Shown here piece by piece: positions 48,908 to 58,162 of a stretch of 64,000 bases of DNA. Origin of the DNA: Neochlamydia sp. S13 (lineage in GTDB: Bacteria; Chlamydiota; Chlamydiia; Chlamydiales; Parachlamydiaceae); contig NZ_AP017977.1 of assembly GCF_000648235.2 (NCBI RefSeq), positions 868,001 to 932,000 of the forward strand, in the 5' to 3' direction. Within the stretch, counting starts at the first letter, position 1, and each line of letters opens with the position of its first letter. The notes beneath the pieces were generated by a model, which saw only the letters and a list, made by a program, of their open reading frames with translations, did not search any database and was not told where the DNA came from. A program made the translations under genes and the position numbers.

Positions 48908-49540
48908 TTGTATGAGGAGCAAGCTAAGAAAATTTTTGCCACTGGTCCAATTGTCTATTAAAACTTTATTGGGTACATGTGAGACGATAGAAAGGCAACT
49001 TGCTAAACTTGAAGAAAAACCCCAAAAAATTGGTAATGCCGATGCTAACATTCTGCTCTTACAAACAATCCCGAGAACAGATTTAATTACAGCGAGAACC
49101 TTTAAAATGTCTATAGGTGACCCCACAAAGTTTTCTCAGTCTAAAAATGTGAGAGCCTATTTTGGAATAACTCCATAACAGTATTCCTCGGTGAAATCAA
49201 TAAGTAGGGAGGAATTTCCAAATGCAGGCATTTAAGAGATACGGTCTTTACTTATAAAATCAGCCACAGCGGTATTTTCCTAAGACCAAGCTATGAAGCA
49301 AGTTAAAAGCATAAGGACTAAAACTTGTCCGTAAAGCTTCTGTAGCTGTATAGAGAAAACTTTCTATAATCAAATATCGAATGTTAATCACTACAGAGCC
49401 GTTCAGACTAAGCGATAAAGAAGAAAATAAAACTGCAAAGAAAAGGTAGCAGTATAAAACTTAAAAGGCTTCCAAGGCAGGACTTTTCTAAGCTATAAGC
49501 TAATGGTATGAATTTATTTTTATGATAACACCGAATAGAA
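48908..49540. other. Spacer between the inverted repeat arms
   Basis: About 630 bp unique sequence in the loop of the inverted repeat. The first half holds an IS110-type transposase remnant; the rest has no gene. Confidence 0.7.
48912..49310 (+). pseudogene. IS110-family transposase, C-terminal remnant
   Basis: The open part (48912-49178) reads LLQTIPRTDLITARTFKMSI and DPTKFSQSKNVRAYFGITP, the Transposase_20 signature of IS110/IS116/IS902. After the stop the same frame goes on QYSSVKSISREEFPNAGI and RSLLIKSATAVFS with further stops. The N-terminal DEDD catalytic domain is absent. Dead remnant. Confidence 0.8.
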
Positions 49541-50945
49541 CAAGCTTAAGACGGAACTTAAGTTAAGCTTAAGAGCTCACCTAACACATGGTCTAGCTGG
49601 ATGCATGGGAAAAGTATAGTGGGAAGGAAGTCTAAAAGAAAAAGCTTTCAAATAAAATCCCTTAAGAGAACCACGAAATTATTATATTTTTGAAGCATCC
49701 AAGATGGAAACCAAGAAGCTTTGCAAAGGGCTTTGCGCTTTCACTTAAGGAAACTAAAAAATTATTTAGTTTCGGATAAAAAAGTTAACTTTTTTGAATT
49801 AAAAAAAAGAAAAAAAACTCTGACTTAAAGCACAAATATTGAGCTACTTATCCAAAAAATATTGACAATATTTTATATAGAAAATTAAATTAAATGGAAA
49901 GAATCCTTTTACTTAAACAGGGCTTATCAAAAAGCCCTTTACCATAAAAAAAACAAAGGGGGCTGGCATGAATATTAATAGTCTACAAAGAATTAATTTC
50001 GCAGAATTACCCAATCGTAGAGCCGAGCGTATAGTAGGAGAGTTGATTGCCGCACATGTTCCAGAAGGTACTTTTTCAAGTGTAATGGTCCAAACATTAA
50101 ATCATTCTTTTTTTGGGCAAGAACAACCATTAAAGGCGCGAAAAATCACTTTACGAAGATCAACACTGTCTGTGGGGCGGGAAACGGCAAAAGCATTTTT
50201 TCTTCAACAGTTTAATACTGAAGCAGCAAGCCAACGTTATCGCGATACCCCCAGAATAGTGAATGCAAATTTAGTAGCAGACTATCTACTAGGTGATCCC
50301 CAGCTTGATGAAGAAGAGGAGAAAAGAGCGGTGAGTGATTTGAAAGCAATTTTTGCAAGAGGCATAAAATTGGAGATTTATATCTCTGAAGATTGTAACT
50401 CTGTACAGGTGGAAGCTTCAACAGACAAAAAAGCAATAACTATAGCAAGAAACACAGCAATAGGAATACGCAGCATACTAAGAAATCTTTAATAATTATG
50501 CAAACTTGCACAAAACGATTAGCCCTGTTTATGCATTTTCAAAAACAGAAGAGACTGAGAGACTATTGTAAGGGAGAAGAGGCAAAGTATAACTTAAAGA
50601 CTTAAAGTACTTAAAAAAATTTAATGAATAACAAGGAGGATTATATTAATTAAAATTAAACGTTAAATGTAACTATTAAAAAGAGATAGAAAATGTCATC
50701 AATCTATCATTTTAATCAGGAGCAACCACTTACTGGTCTAACCAATACCCAAGTATCAGATTTGGTCAGTAGCAACCTTCCTGAAAATACTTATACTAGC
50801 ATTGCTGTTAATAGTATAAACTATCGATTTCCTTTAACGGAGGAACCTATCCAAGCACGGCACATTTCCTTAAAGATCTCTCACGTAGCAGTGGGATGGA
50901 GTTCTTTAAAAGTTTTTCCAGGAAGAATGTTAAACGTACATGTTG
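49541..50945. repeat. Right arm of the 1.4-kb inverted repeat
   Basis: It begins CAAGCTTAAGACGGAACTTA and mirrors 48907 leftwards. It carries a second copy of gene A (49968-50492) and the first 84 codons of gene B, and keeps the empty IS site at 50676-50681. The match stops at GTACATGTTG (50945), where a defective IS starts. Confidence 0.9.
49968..50492 (+). CDS. Small-protein family member A (174 aa), right copy
   Basis: 174 residues, nearly identical to 47954-48478; differences include Asn to His near residue 29, Trp to Arg after LSVG, and Leu to Gln in FFLQQFN. The start and ribosome site (AAAGGGGG before ATG) are the same. Function unknown. Both copies stay open, which suggests recent duplication or selection. 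Confidence 0.7.
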   Translation: MNINSLQRINFAELPNRRAERIVGELIAAHVPEGTFSSVMVQTLNHSFFGQEQPLKARKITLRRSTLSVGRETAKAFFLQQFNTEAASQRYRDTPRIVNANLVADYLLGDPQLDEEEEKRAVSDLKAIFARGIKLEIYISEDCNSVQVEASTDKKAITIARNTAIGIRSILRNL

Positions 50946-50974
50946 CCCACATTCCGCAAGTTAATTACCATTAG
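50693..50974 (+). pseudogene. Small-protein family member B, truncated by an IS
   Basis: The first 84 codons match 45358-45891 almost exactly (IYHFNQEQPLTGLTNTQVSD). At 50945 the reading runs into IS DNA and ends with the foreign tail HIPQVNYH. The C-terminal half, with the hydrophobic end, is lost, so this copy is probably non-functional. Confidence 0.85.
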
Positions 50975-51943
50975 CATATAATTTCTGAAAAGGAGGGCCT
51001 AAAACCTGCAAAATATGCCTCATATTAGGATTTAGATTAAGGATTAACTCTTTTATACCCTCAGGAGTACGTTTGATTAAGAGGTGTACACCTTCAAAAA
51101 CTTGGAAAATCCAGCGCAGGGTAGGCATGTTTGTAGATTTTCCTAATTGATTAGGAATGGAGGTAGACAGCTTTTCTAATTGTTGACGTAAATGGCGCTG
51201 GGTAAGGGTATAAACTAGCAAGCAAAGACACATAATCATAGCTAAAGCTATAATCCTTTGCTCATTTTTAAGGAATACCGAAGAAGTCATAAATAAGGGA
51301 TCTTTGAGAAAGCGGAATCCTCTTTCCACCGATTGTTGGCCTTTATAATTGTCTAACAGATCATCATTTGAAAGAAGCTCGGCATTCAGCTCATTAGTGG
51401 CCAGGATAAATTTTCCTTTTCTTTGTAAGCTATTGGAAATTTTTTGCTCATCTTTTGCTAAGGCTGCCTCCATTCTATACTGGATTAATAAAGCTTGCTC
51501 TTTTTTAGGCCTGCCAGGTTCTTGCTTGCTTCGTTTTGAATAGTATTTATTTTGTCTAGACGATGATATTTAAGTTTTTTTTCAAAAGCTCTCAAGGCTG
51601 CTTTAGCATCTTTTTCGCAATCAAAAGCCTTTGAGGCAAGCTGCTTTAATTCTTTGACTTTTGCTTGCAGCTCTTTTTCTATTTGCCTATCTAAAGTTTT
51701 CTTTTCCCTTATAAAAGCTTATTCAGAATAGACTAAAAGCCACCTTTGAGGAATTCCTGCATAGATAGAACCTAATTCAACGGCCCAGTAATCGGCAGAC
51801 AGCTTTTCCATTTCCTCTTTAGAAAAACTAGATACAAGCTCGTAGGCTGCTCCTATTTGTTCTGGAACACGCGTTACCCATTTCATATCATCGGAAATAT
51901 CTTTTAGTGCGTCAGCGGTATACATATATAGCTTATCTAACAT
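50961..51943 (-). pseudogene. IS1634-type transposase, N-terminally deleted
   Basis: Minus strand. 51943-51719 reads MYTADALKDISDDMKWVTRV and AAYELVSSFSKEEMEKLSAD, then a stop. The frame continues FIREKKTLDRQIEKELQAKV and FEKKLKYHRLDKINTIQNEA. After a shift near 51500 comes 51473-50961: KGKFILATNEL, QQSVERGFRFLKDPLFMTSS, TLRWIFQVFEGVHLL. The N-terminal domain with the first catalytic Asp is missing. Related to 22802-23868. It truncates gene B of the right arm. Confidence 0.85.
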
Positions 51944-52487
51944 CTTTTTTCATGTAAGATGTTTTTTTAATTGTTTTTAAACCTGTAAGAACTACTGTAT
52001 TTCAATGCCTTTAGCAATATCTTAATTTTAAAAAGATAGATAAAGGGAGTAAAAATAAAAAACTGCTAAATTTCTCCCGATCAAAGCCAATCATTCAATA
52101 GAGCTTTTTGAATTAAAATCTAGCCCATTAACAGCGCTTAATTAGCCGTTGTTACTAAATGGTCCAATCCTTTCCCTGAATTGCTGAAGCTATACAAGTT
52201 ATCTATTTTCTAAAAAAGGTTAACATTACGTAATCTTCTGATAAGGATAGGGCCGCGGAATCAATTGTTTTCTTCAATCGGTATAAAGGCAATCACATAA
52301 ATAATTTTTTTTTAAATTGTTAAAAAAAATATTTACACAAAACTTAAAAAAAATGAAAGTGAGGTTTGATAAAACTTTAGCCGCAAAAAGCTGCAAAGTG
52401 CAGCCAAAGCGAAAAGATTATTATTCGTTCACAGAAAGGATAAATTCTGTAGACGCAAACATTCAAAAATGTTCGGAGGATTATAAT
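51944..52487. other. Intergenic region upstream of the Cys-rich protein
   Basis: About 540 bp. The left end (51929-51962) contains a hairpin repeated at 44027-44059. The frame from 52317 is open before ATG 52488 but has no ribosome site and Lys-rich composition unlike a signal peptide; I treat it as untranslated leader. Confidence 0.5.
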
Positions 52488-53075
52488 ATGAAGAAACTTT
52501 TGCTCACAGGTTTGGTAATGTGTGGTCTCTTTGTTGCTTCGCATAGCTATGCACAAGAGACGTCCGGAGCTACTTCTGCTGGCGCAGCCTTTGCTCAGAG
52601 CCAAGCTTCTAGCTCTCAAAAAGGGCAAGAATGGAATCAGAACAATCAGAATACCACCGAAGAGCATTATTGGAGCCATGATGGCCGCCGTTGGCATCCA
52701 GGCTCCTGTTCTATCGAGGGAGAAGATCACCCTTGTGCAGATAGAGCAGCAGATGCCCCTACTGGCGAATGCTGGTGTAAATATGTTCATTACGAGCCTT
52801 GTTATTATTATACCAAACGTTGTGTAACAGAGAATAAATACCGTACAAAAAAATGTACTCGCCAAGTACCAAAATACACCGAAGTTCAGAAATGTAGAAT
52901 GGTTCCTCAGTATTATACCGAGACTGTTTGTAAATATGAAACCGAATGCTATGATGTTCAAGAATGTATACCAAGCAAAAAATGGGTTTCCGATCGTCAT
53001 GTTAAATATGTTCCCAAATATTACTATAAGCATATATGCGGAAAATCAGGCTGCCCCACTCCCTGTCCTCGTTAA
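52488..53075 (+). CDS. Secreted Cys-rich protein
   Basis: 195 residues from ATG 52488, chosen because GGAGG lies eight bases upstream and the start gives a proper signal peptide (KKLLLTGLVMCGLFVASHSYA). A low-complexity Gln/Ser/Ala part follows, then a C-terminal region with 14 Cys in repeats such as KCTRQVPKYTEVQKCRMVP and VCKYETECYDVQECIP. Disulfide cross-linking in the envelope would fit, as in chlamydial outer membrane complexes where Cys-rich proteins replace peptidoglycan strength. A terminator follows. Not homologous to OmcB as far as I can see. Confidence 0.8.
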   Translation: MKKLLLTGLVMCGLFVASHSYAQETSGATSAGAAFAQSQASSSQKGQEWNQNNQNTTEEHYWSHDGRRWHPGSCSIEGEDHPCADRAADAPTGECWCKYVHYEPCYYYTKRCVTENKYRTKKCTRQVPKYTEVQKCRMVPQYYTETVCKYETECYDVQECIPSKKWVSDRHVKYVPKYYYKHICGKSGCPTPCPR

Positions 53076-53102
53076 TTAAGCCTGCTGTTTGATTCTTTTC
53101 GT

Positions 53103-53136
53103 AGCTGTCATTAGATTAATCTGATGACAGCTTTTT
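53103..53136 (+). terminator. Rho-independent terminator of the Cys-rich protein gene
   Basis: AGCTGTCAT (53103-53111) pairs with ATGACAGCT (53124-53132), followed by TTTTT. It sits 28 bases after the stop codon. Confidence 0.9.
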
Positions 53137-53185
53137 AAACATTCTATATGTTAATCGACTAAGTATGATGTTAATGAAATTATAA

Positions 53186-53782
53186 ATGGTAATGGATATG
53201 TCTAAAAAACCTAGAATTTTAGCTTTCGCGGGCAGTTTGCGCAAAGACTCTCTAAATAAGAAACTGATTAAAATTGCGGCAGCTGGCGCTCAGCAGGCTG
53301 AAGCCGAAGTCACTCTTATAGATTTAAAAGATTACCCCTTACCTCTCTATGATCAGGATATTGAAGATCAACAAGGTCTGCCAGAAAATGCTTTAAAACT
53401 TAAAAAGTTAATGGTTCAACATGATGGATTTCTGATTGCTTCCCCGGAATATAATAGCTCAATACCGGCGGTTTTGAAAAATGTCATCGATTGGACTTCC
53501 AGAAAAGCGGAAGAGAACGAGCCTTTCCTATCCTGTTTTTTTGAAAAGCCAGTTGCTCTTTTGAGTGCCTCCCCAGGGCAGCTTGGCGGTATGCGGGGAC
53601 TTGTGCATGTACGTTCCATGTTTTGCAATATTTTTTGTTATATAATTCCTCAGCAGAAATCCATCTCACAAGCACATCTAGCATTTAGCGAAGAAGGAAA
53701 TTTAAAAAATATCAAAGATCAAGAAGATGTGCTAAATGTAGGTAGAAAATTAGCACAATTCATTATCAAATTTAATACATAA
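53186..53782 (+). CDS. NAD(P)H-dependent FMN reductase family protein
   Basis: 198 residues with a flavodoxin-like fold. FMN phosphate loop AFAGSLRKDSLNKKLI, DLKDYPLPLYDQDIE, and the conserved SPEYNSSIPAVLKNVIDWTSR and SASPGQLGGMRG match the NADPH-dependent FMN/quinone/chromate reductases (YieF/ArsH-like). It reduces flavins or quinones in the cytosol. Several ATGs cluster at the start (53186, 53192, 53198); the last (MSKKPRILAF) best fits the family. Confidence 0.9.
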   Translation: MVMDMSKKPRILAFAGSLRKDSLNKKLIKIAAAGAQQAEAEVTLIDLKDYPLPLYDQDIEDQQGLPENALKLKKLMVQHDGFLIASPEYNSSIPAVLKNVIDWTSRKAEENEPFLSCFFEKPVALLSASPGQLGGMRGLVHVRSMFCNIFCYIIPQQKSISQAHLAFSEEGNLKNIKDQEDVLNVGRKLAQFIIKFNT

Positions 53783-54644
53783 TAAACCTTAAAGCAGCTA
53801 CTATTGCATGTAAAAAATAACTTAAAAAATGTAAATTAGGTAATACCTAATCTCTCATAAGAAGTTCTAAATCATGTAGTTGAAATTCATAAGAGCCTAT
53901 ATAACAAAAAAAGATAAGCGGCCACGGGGCAAGTCCAGCTTTAGATGCGATTCTGCGGGCATCTGCAAAGCCAAAAATGCTTGTAAATAGCTGGTTTTCC
54001 TATTTGCACGACTTTCTGATTTACATTATCTTCTGCAAATCAAAAGCTTAAACAGTTTTATCCCTGTGACCGCTTACCAAAAAAGGTCTTGTTGAGCTAA
54101 ATTTGAGAGCGTGATGATTTTATAATAATTTTTACTTTGCAGAAATCTATAGCCAAATTGAGAAAAATTAAAGCTTGTTTGATTATGCAGCCTGGAGAAC
54201 TAAAGCTGTTGCCATGCTAGGTAGTGCATAGTAAAGTTTTATGCTTTCTGCAAATCAAGAAAAGTCTTTAAAAAATTGTTTTCAAGCCTCTTTAATCTAA
54301 GCTATATATTCTAATAATCTTTTACTTAAAAATTCTAGGATAGGAAGTTCTCCTTTATCGCTTTTATTCATCATACAAAGTGATTCTTCAGCTAGAGGAG
54401 GGGCTGTATTGTGTTAAGATAACAATTTTTAACATGCTTAAGATAAAAAAGGCTTCCTAATACCTTTTAAAGAAACTAGGTCTGCATATCCACAAAAGAT
54501 ATTAACCCTTTTCCAAGCTGACTCTCACCATAAAAACAAGCTTTTGATTAATTAGGTGACTACATAAAGAGCGGCTCAAAAGCATATAATTATAAATATT
54601 TAGGTAAACGTTTTGTTAAGTTTGTTTTAAAATAGCTAGAGGGC
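53783..54644. other. Long gap with one IS66-end-like motif
   Basis: About 860 bp, no supported gene. TGTGACCGCTTACCAAAAAAGG at about 54065 resembles the right end of the IS66 copy (CGTGACCTCTTACGAAAAAA, 12761), so part of the gap may be a solo IS end or decayed IS. Confidence 0.4.
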
Positions 54645-54851
54645 TTACTTGCTTTTAGGCTTTGTAGGCAGAGAGCAGCTGTTTTTTCCTATCAAATGAT
54701 AAAGTATGCACCAGCTTGCTAATGCTTCATAAAGGGTAAACAGAGCCATGACGCCTAAAAGCCAGCTTTTAAATTGAAAGGCAAATCCGCCCAATAAAAA
54801 GGCTAAAGTAAATCTTAAAATTCGATCAGCAGTGCCTATGTTCTTTTTCAT
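54645..54851 (-). CDS. DUF2892 small membrane protein (YgaP-like C-terminal domain)
   Basis: 68 residues. It starts MKKNIGTADRILRFTLAFLL and continues WLLGVMALFTLYEALASWCI and LIGKNSC, the DUF2892 pattern of two membrane helices, as in the membrane part of the rhodanese YgaP. The rhodanese domain is absent. The Cys in SWC and NSC are typical. Function unknown, inner membrane. Confidence 0.85.
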   Translation of the reverse strand: MKKNIGTADRILRFTLAFLLGGFAFQFKSWLLGVMALFTLYEALASWCILYHLIGKNSCSLPTKPKSK

Positions 54852-55248
54852 AATTCCTTTTAAAACTTAGCCAATGGATTTAGGTTACGCGTTAGAGACC
54901 AATTTAGATCTGGAGGATCTCAATTCTCTCCCTATCTTATACCCTCAATTTTATTGATAGCTATAGAAAGTTTCATAAGCAATAAACTTTTATCCCCGCC
55001 ATGAAAAAAAATTATGAGGAGAGAGAGTAGCCAAATAGAGATATTTTATCTCTTTGATTATTAATAAGATTTAAGCCATTTAAAAAAATATTAAATGATA
55101 TTTACTTTATAAAAAATTAGGTTTTTTTTAAGAAAAGATTGTACTGCAGGAAAAAAAACTAATTTTCTCTATTGAAAAATTTAATAACATAGGGTATGTT
55201 CACCAGTTGTTGAGACATCCTTAAAACAACGTAACCAAGGAACTCGTT
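54852..55248. other. Intergenic region before the beta-barrel gene
   Basis: About 400 bp, AT-rich. No gene was recognised. It presumably contains the promoters of the two divergent neighbours. Confidence 0.4.
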
Positions 55249-55866
55249 ATGAAAAAATTTGTTCTATTAACAATATTGTTTGCCGCTTTTCTCGTGCCGC
55301 AGTGCGTGAAAGCAGTAGACATGGAAGGCTTTTATGTAGGTGCAACTGGAGCAGCAAACTTTCTCCAACATGCTAAAAAACATAGAGGTAAATACGATAC
55401 AGGCTATTTCGGCACTGTAGATCTGGGATACCGCTGGTGCAATCGCTTCCATTTAGAAGCTGAAGTTGCTTACAGATATAACAAGGGCAAAAAACGCCAC
55501 CATTATCACAATGGTGACTTAGTAGCTAACCATCGTCATCGTGGACACCGCGATACATGGGCAGCAATGGTTAATGTCCTCTACGATTTCGACATGCAAT
55601 GGACTATGGCTCCTTATGTTGGCGTTGGTATTGGTTATGCTCACATTAAAAATGAGCGTCATTATAACTATGCTGGTTATGCACAACATAGATACCATAA
55701 AAACGATAATCAGTTTGCATGGCACGCAATCGCTGGCGTTGCATACCCAATCTACTACAATGTGGATTTAGCTGTTGAATATCGTTTCTTTGATACGACA
55801 ACTCGTCGTCATGAAAGAAGCAATTACAACCATGACGTTGGTGTAAACTTAAAATATTATTTCTAA
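55249..55866 (+). CDS. Histidine-rich outer membrane beta-barrel protein
   Basis: 205 residues. The signal peptide (KKFVLLTILFAAFLVPQCVKA) is followed by GFYVGATGAANFLQ, alternating beta-strands (TVDLGYRWCNRFHLEAEVAY, MAPYVGVGIGYAHI) and a terminal KYYF, the aromatic C-terminal residue of outer membrane barrels of the OmpW/Opa-like eight-stranded type. The predicted loops hold 16 His (KKRHHYHNG, ANHRHRGHRD, AQHRYHKND), suggesting metal or pH binding. AAGGA precedes the ATG, and a strong terminator follows. Single gene. Confidence 0.85.
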   Translation: MKKFVLLTILFAAFLVPQCVKAVDMEGFYVGATGAANFLQHAKKHRGKYDTGYFGTVDLGYRWCNRFHLEAEVAYRYNKGKKRHHYHNGDLVANHRHRGHRDTWAAMVNVLYDFDMQWTMAPYVGVGIGYAHIKNERHYNYAGYAQHRYHKNDNQFAWHAIAGVAYPIYYNVDLAVEYRFFDTTTRRHERSNYNHDVGVNLKYYF

Positions 55867-55897
55867 GCTTAAACCTCTTAGAGTATCGTTTCTTTAA

Positions 55898-55934
55898 TGT
55901 GTCTTAGGTTTTAGCCTAAGACACATTTTTTTTT
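55898..55934 (+). terminator. Strong rho-independent terminator
   Basis: TGTGTCTTAGG (55898-55908) and CCTAAGACACA (55915-55925) form a perfect 11-bp stem with a TTTTAG loop, followed by nine T. It ends the beta-barrel transcript, 31 bases after the stop. Confidence 0.95.
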
Positions 55935-56516
55935 ACTTATAAATTAATCTTAATTTGTTGCGAGCTAAAGTATGCTGGCAGATAATTTGGCCTCTTCAAA
56001 TCCTAGGCATGCATAAGAGAGCTATTCATAATAAAATTTACATTTAAGTAGCCAGTGGTAGGTTATCTACATCCTCTTTATTATAGGTAATCCTAGTTAA
56101 TCTTTTTCTCTTTGTATTCGGCCAAGAAAAGAAACATCCTCTTTTCATATCAGTTGCTCATTCCTAAGCTCTCTGACAGATTGCTTCGAATCGTCCTTCA
56201 GATCCTATTATTCTATTTCTTTTAAGAAAGACAAACTATCTCTTACCCTGTTAATACCAATCGCTCGTGACCTTAAGCTTTTTGCTGTACACTTTGTTAA
56301 CTCTAATTATTATACCCCGCTTTTTTAGGCTAGCATATCGATCTCTTTCAAGCGTTTCTTTTTAAGATCCATTTGCTTATCAGATCTTTATTGAAGGCTC
56401 CTGTCTAATCGATAGGTTTCAATTCTTTACATTTAAAGTTTTAAGGAATATAGTAATGTTCTTTTAAAATTAAATAGCTATTAATTACTTTATTGTTTTT
56501 TTAGCTAGGAGGGTTA
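55935..56516. other. Intergenic region, pyrimidine-rich
   Basis: About 580 bp, rich in C/T on the plus strand between 56080 and 56400. No gene, repeat or RNA was recognised. The end carries the AGGAGGG ribosome site of the next gene. Confidence 0.45.
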
Positions 56517-57734
56517 ATGAATAATATATTTCCAAACTACATCGTAGACCGAGAGCCTATGAGATATGGCGGCTATCAAGAAGATTATCAGCTTAAAAGC
56601 AAAGAGATAATCCGCGAAGGAATAAGAAAAATTAAAATTTCTCCTCAAGATAATAATTCCTTAACTGCTCTTTTCTTCAATTTGTTAGAACAGTTTGGCA
56701 CTCAACGGCGTAAAATAGCAGAGGCCCATGAGACTTTGGAAGCCGCTAAATTCGGGCTGCGAAGGGATATTGACGGATTAAATGATTGGTACCATACAAT
56801 CTTAGATGGGGTCTATCAAGATTATAATGCTAAAATTTTGGGATTATTAGCAAATCATTTGCAAGATATGGCTCTTGAAACTAAATCATCTCAAAGAAAC
56901 AAGAAGTTAGCCGAGACATGTTTAAATCATAATTTTTCTTTAGAAATTAAACTATTAGAAAGTGAAGATTACACTGCTTTGAAATGGAATCGGGCAACAA
57001 GCTTGGAAGAGTTTAAGCATTATTTTAACGAGTCCCAAATTAGTTTATTGCAAATAAATGAAGAAGATCTATCTATAAACGAAATTCGAGAACGTAGACA
57101 AGCAATGAAAAAATTGAAAGAAAGTAATATCGAGTTATATATTCGTACCAAGATGGTTTCATTTTTTTCTATGATGAACAAACAATTTCCTTCTCCTAAA
57201 CTTGTTTCCCAAGATGGACAACAATATTATGAAGGCCATACAAAAAACTTCAAATCCTTCTTTCTACTAGGTACAGCTCGTTTGCAAGTAAACAAAAAGT
57301 TATTTGCTAGTACCCAATATTTTACTTGGCTTTATCGTGATGCAGAAAATCGTCCTGTCGAACGTATGTTGAAATGCTCCACGGTGATTTTAATCCATCA
57401 GGATAATTTGCTTATCAATGAAACCCTTCAGGAGATCGCTTCTATTTTTGCCAAGGCTGTATTAGTGCCTCAAGAAAATCTTAATGAATTAAAAAACACG
57501 ATGGCTTTACTAAGATATTATTTGGCCCATGCTATGCCTTTTGAGAGGGGAAGCGCTGCTATCGGTGAGTGGATCGAAGGAGCTGTGTATGGCTCGCATG
57601 GTTTGAAAGTAACCTATCAAAAGGAAAAACAGGTGGATTTAGAAGCATTGACGTCGCCCTTGTTCTCGCAATTTTTAAACGAATATAGCGATATGATTTG
57701 TTTGACAGATGCTCATGAAGATTTAAGAGAATAA
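56517..57734 (+). CDS. Hypothetical protein, 405 aa
   Basis: 405 residues, not recognised. It is mostly helical; residues 60-130 look like a coiled-coil or helical bundle (KIAEAHETLEAAKFGLRRDI). The C-terminal part has a tidy motif YLAHAMPFERGSAAIGEWIE followed by a short tail, which looks like a conserved domain core. No signal peptide or membrane segment. AGGAGGG sits just before the ATG. Single gene between long gaps. A host-directed role is possible from context but unsupported by motif. Confidence 0.65.
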   Translation: MNNIFPNYIVDREPMRYGGYQEDYQLKSKEIIREGIRKIKISPQDNNSLTALFFNLLEQFGTQRRKIAEAHETLEAAKFGLRRDIDGLNDWYHTILDGVYQDYNAKILGLLANHLQDMALETKSSQRNKKLAETCLNHNFSLEIKLLESEDYTALKWNRATSLEEFKHYFNESQISLLQINEEDLSINEIRERRQAMKKLKESNIELYIRTKMVSFFSMMNKQFPSPKLVSQDGQQYYEGHTKNFKSFFLLGTARLQVNKKLFASTQYFTWLYRDAENRPVERMLKCSTVILIHQDNLLINETLQEIASIFAKAVLVPQENLNELKNTMALLRYYLAHAMPFERGSAAIGEWIEGAVYGSHGLKVTYQKEKQVDLEALTSPLFSQFLNEYSDMICLTDAHEDLRE

Positions 57735-58162
57735 ATGCTTTTAAGAAAAAAAAGTAAAGAAGGCTTAGCCATAAGGTGTTTTTAAACCTCGCTGAGCTTA
57801 GGGGATATTCACAAAGCCTCCGAGCTATTTTAAAGATAAGTAATATTACTAAAATTTTATACCTCTCTAGCTCCAGGATGGTGAGTAGTTTGTATAAATT
57901 TTCTAAGGAAGAAAACCCAGTTTTTACCTTGGAATGGTATATATTAAGACTTTTAAGCAAGGATTGGATAAGAACGGAAGTTTAATTAGTTGAAAGCTTT
58001 TTTATTTTATCATGGCTGGGGAGTAAGACACAAAAGGCTTTGGTATAGGATAGCTTTTAACAAAGCTGGATTCATTTCTTTAAAAAAGAGATGTTTTGTA
58101 CACACTAAATAAAATTCTTTTTCTAAGGACTTCTCCCATAACTTTACCAAGAGATAAAAATT
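57735..58162. other. Gap between the 405-aa gene and bioY
   Basis: About 430 bp between two convergent genes. A 69-codon plus-strand frame at 57776-57985 has no ribosome site or family features, so I leave it out. Confidence 0.4.

Noticed and set aside
48010..50436. Two 74-aa frames, each on the strand opposite to a gene A copy
   Set aside because: Both are antisense shadows of the 174-aa genes and are conserved only because the repeat arms are nearly identical.
52317..52487. N-terminal extension of the Cys-rich protein
   Set aside because: No ribosome site before it, and it would bury the signal peptide that begins at ATG 52488.
52377..53033. 218-aa minus-strand frame over the Cys-rich gene
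   Set aside because: The plus strand has a signal peptide, ribosome site and terminator; the minus frame has none.
53900..54010. Possible small RNA or tRNA in the gap after the FMN reductase
   Set aside because: Some GC-rich pairing is possible (GATGCG...TGCGGGCATC), but no tRNA arms, CCA end or known RNA fold could be drawn.
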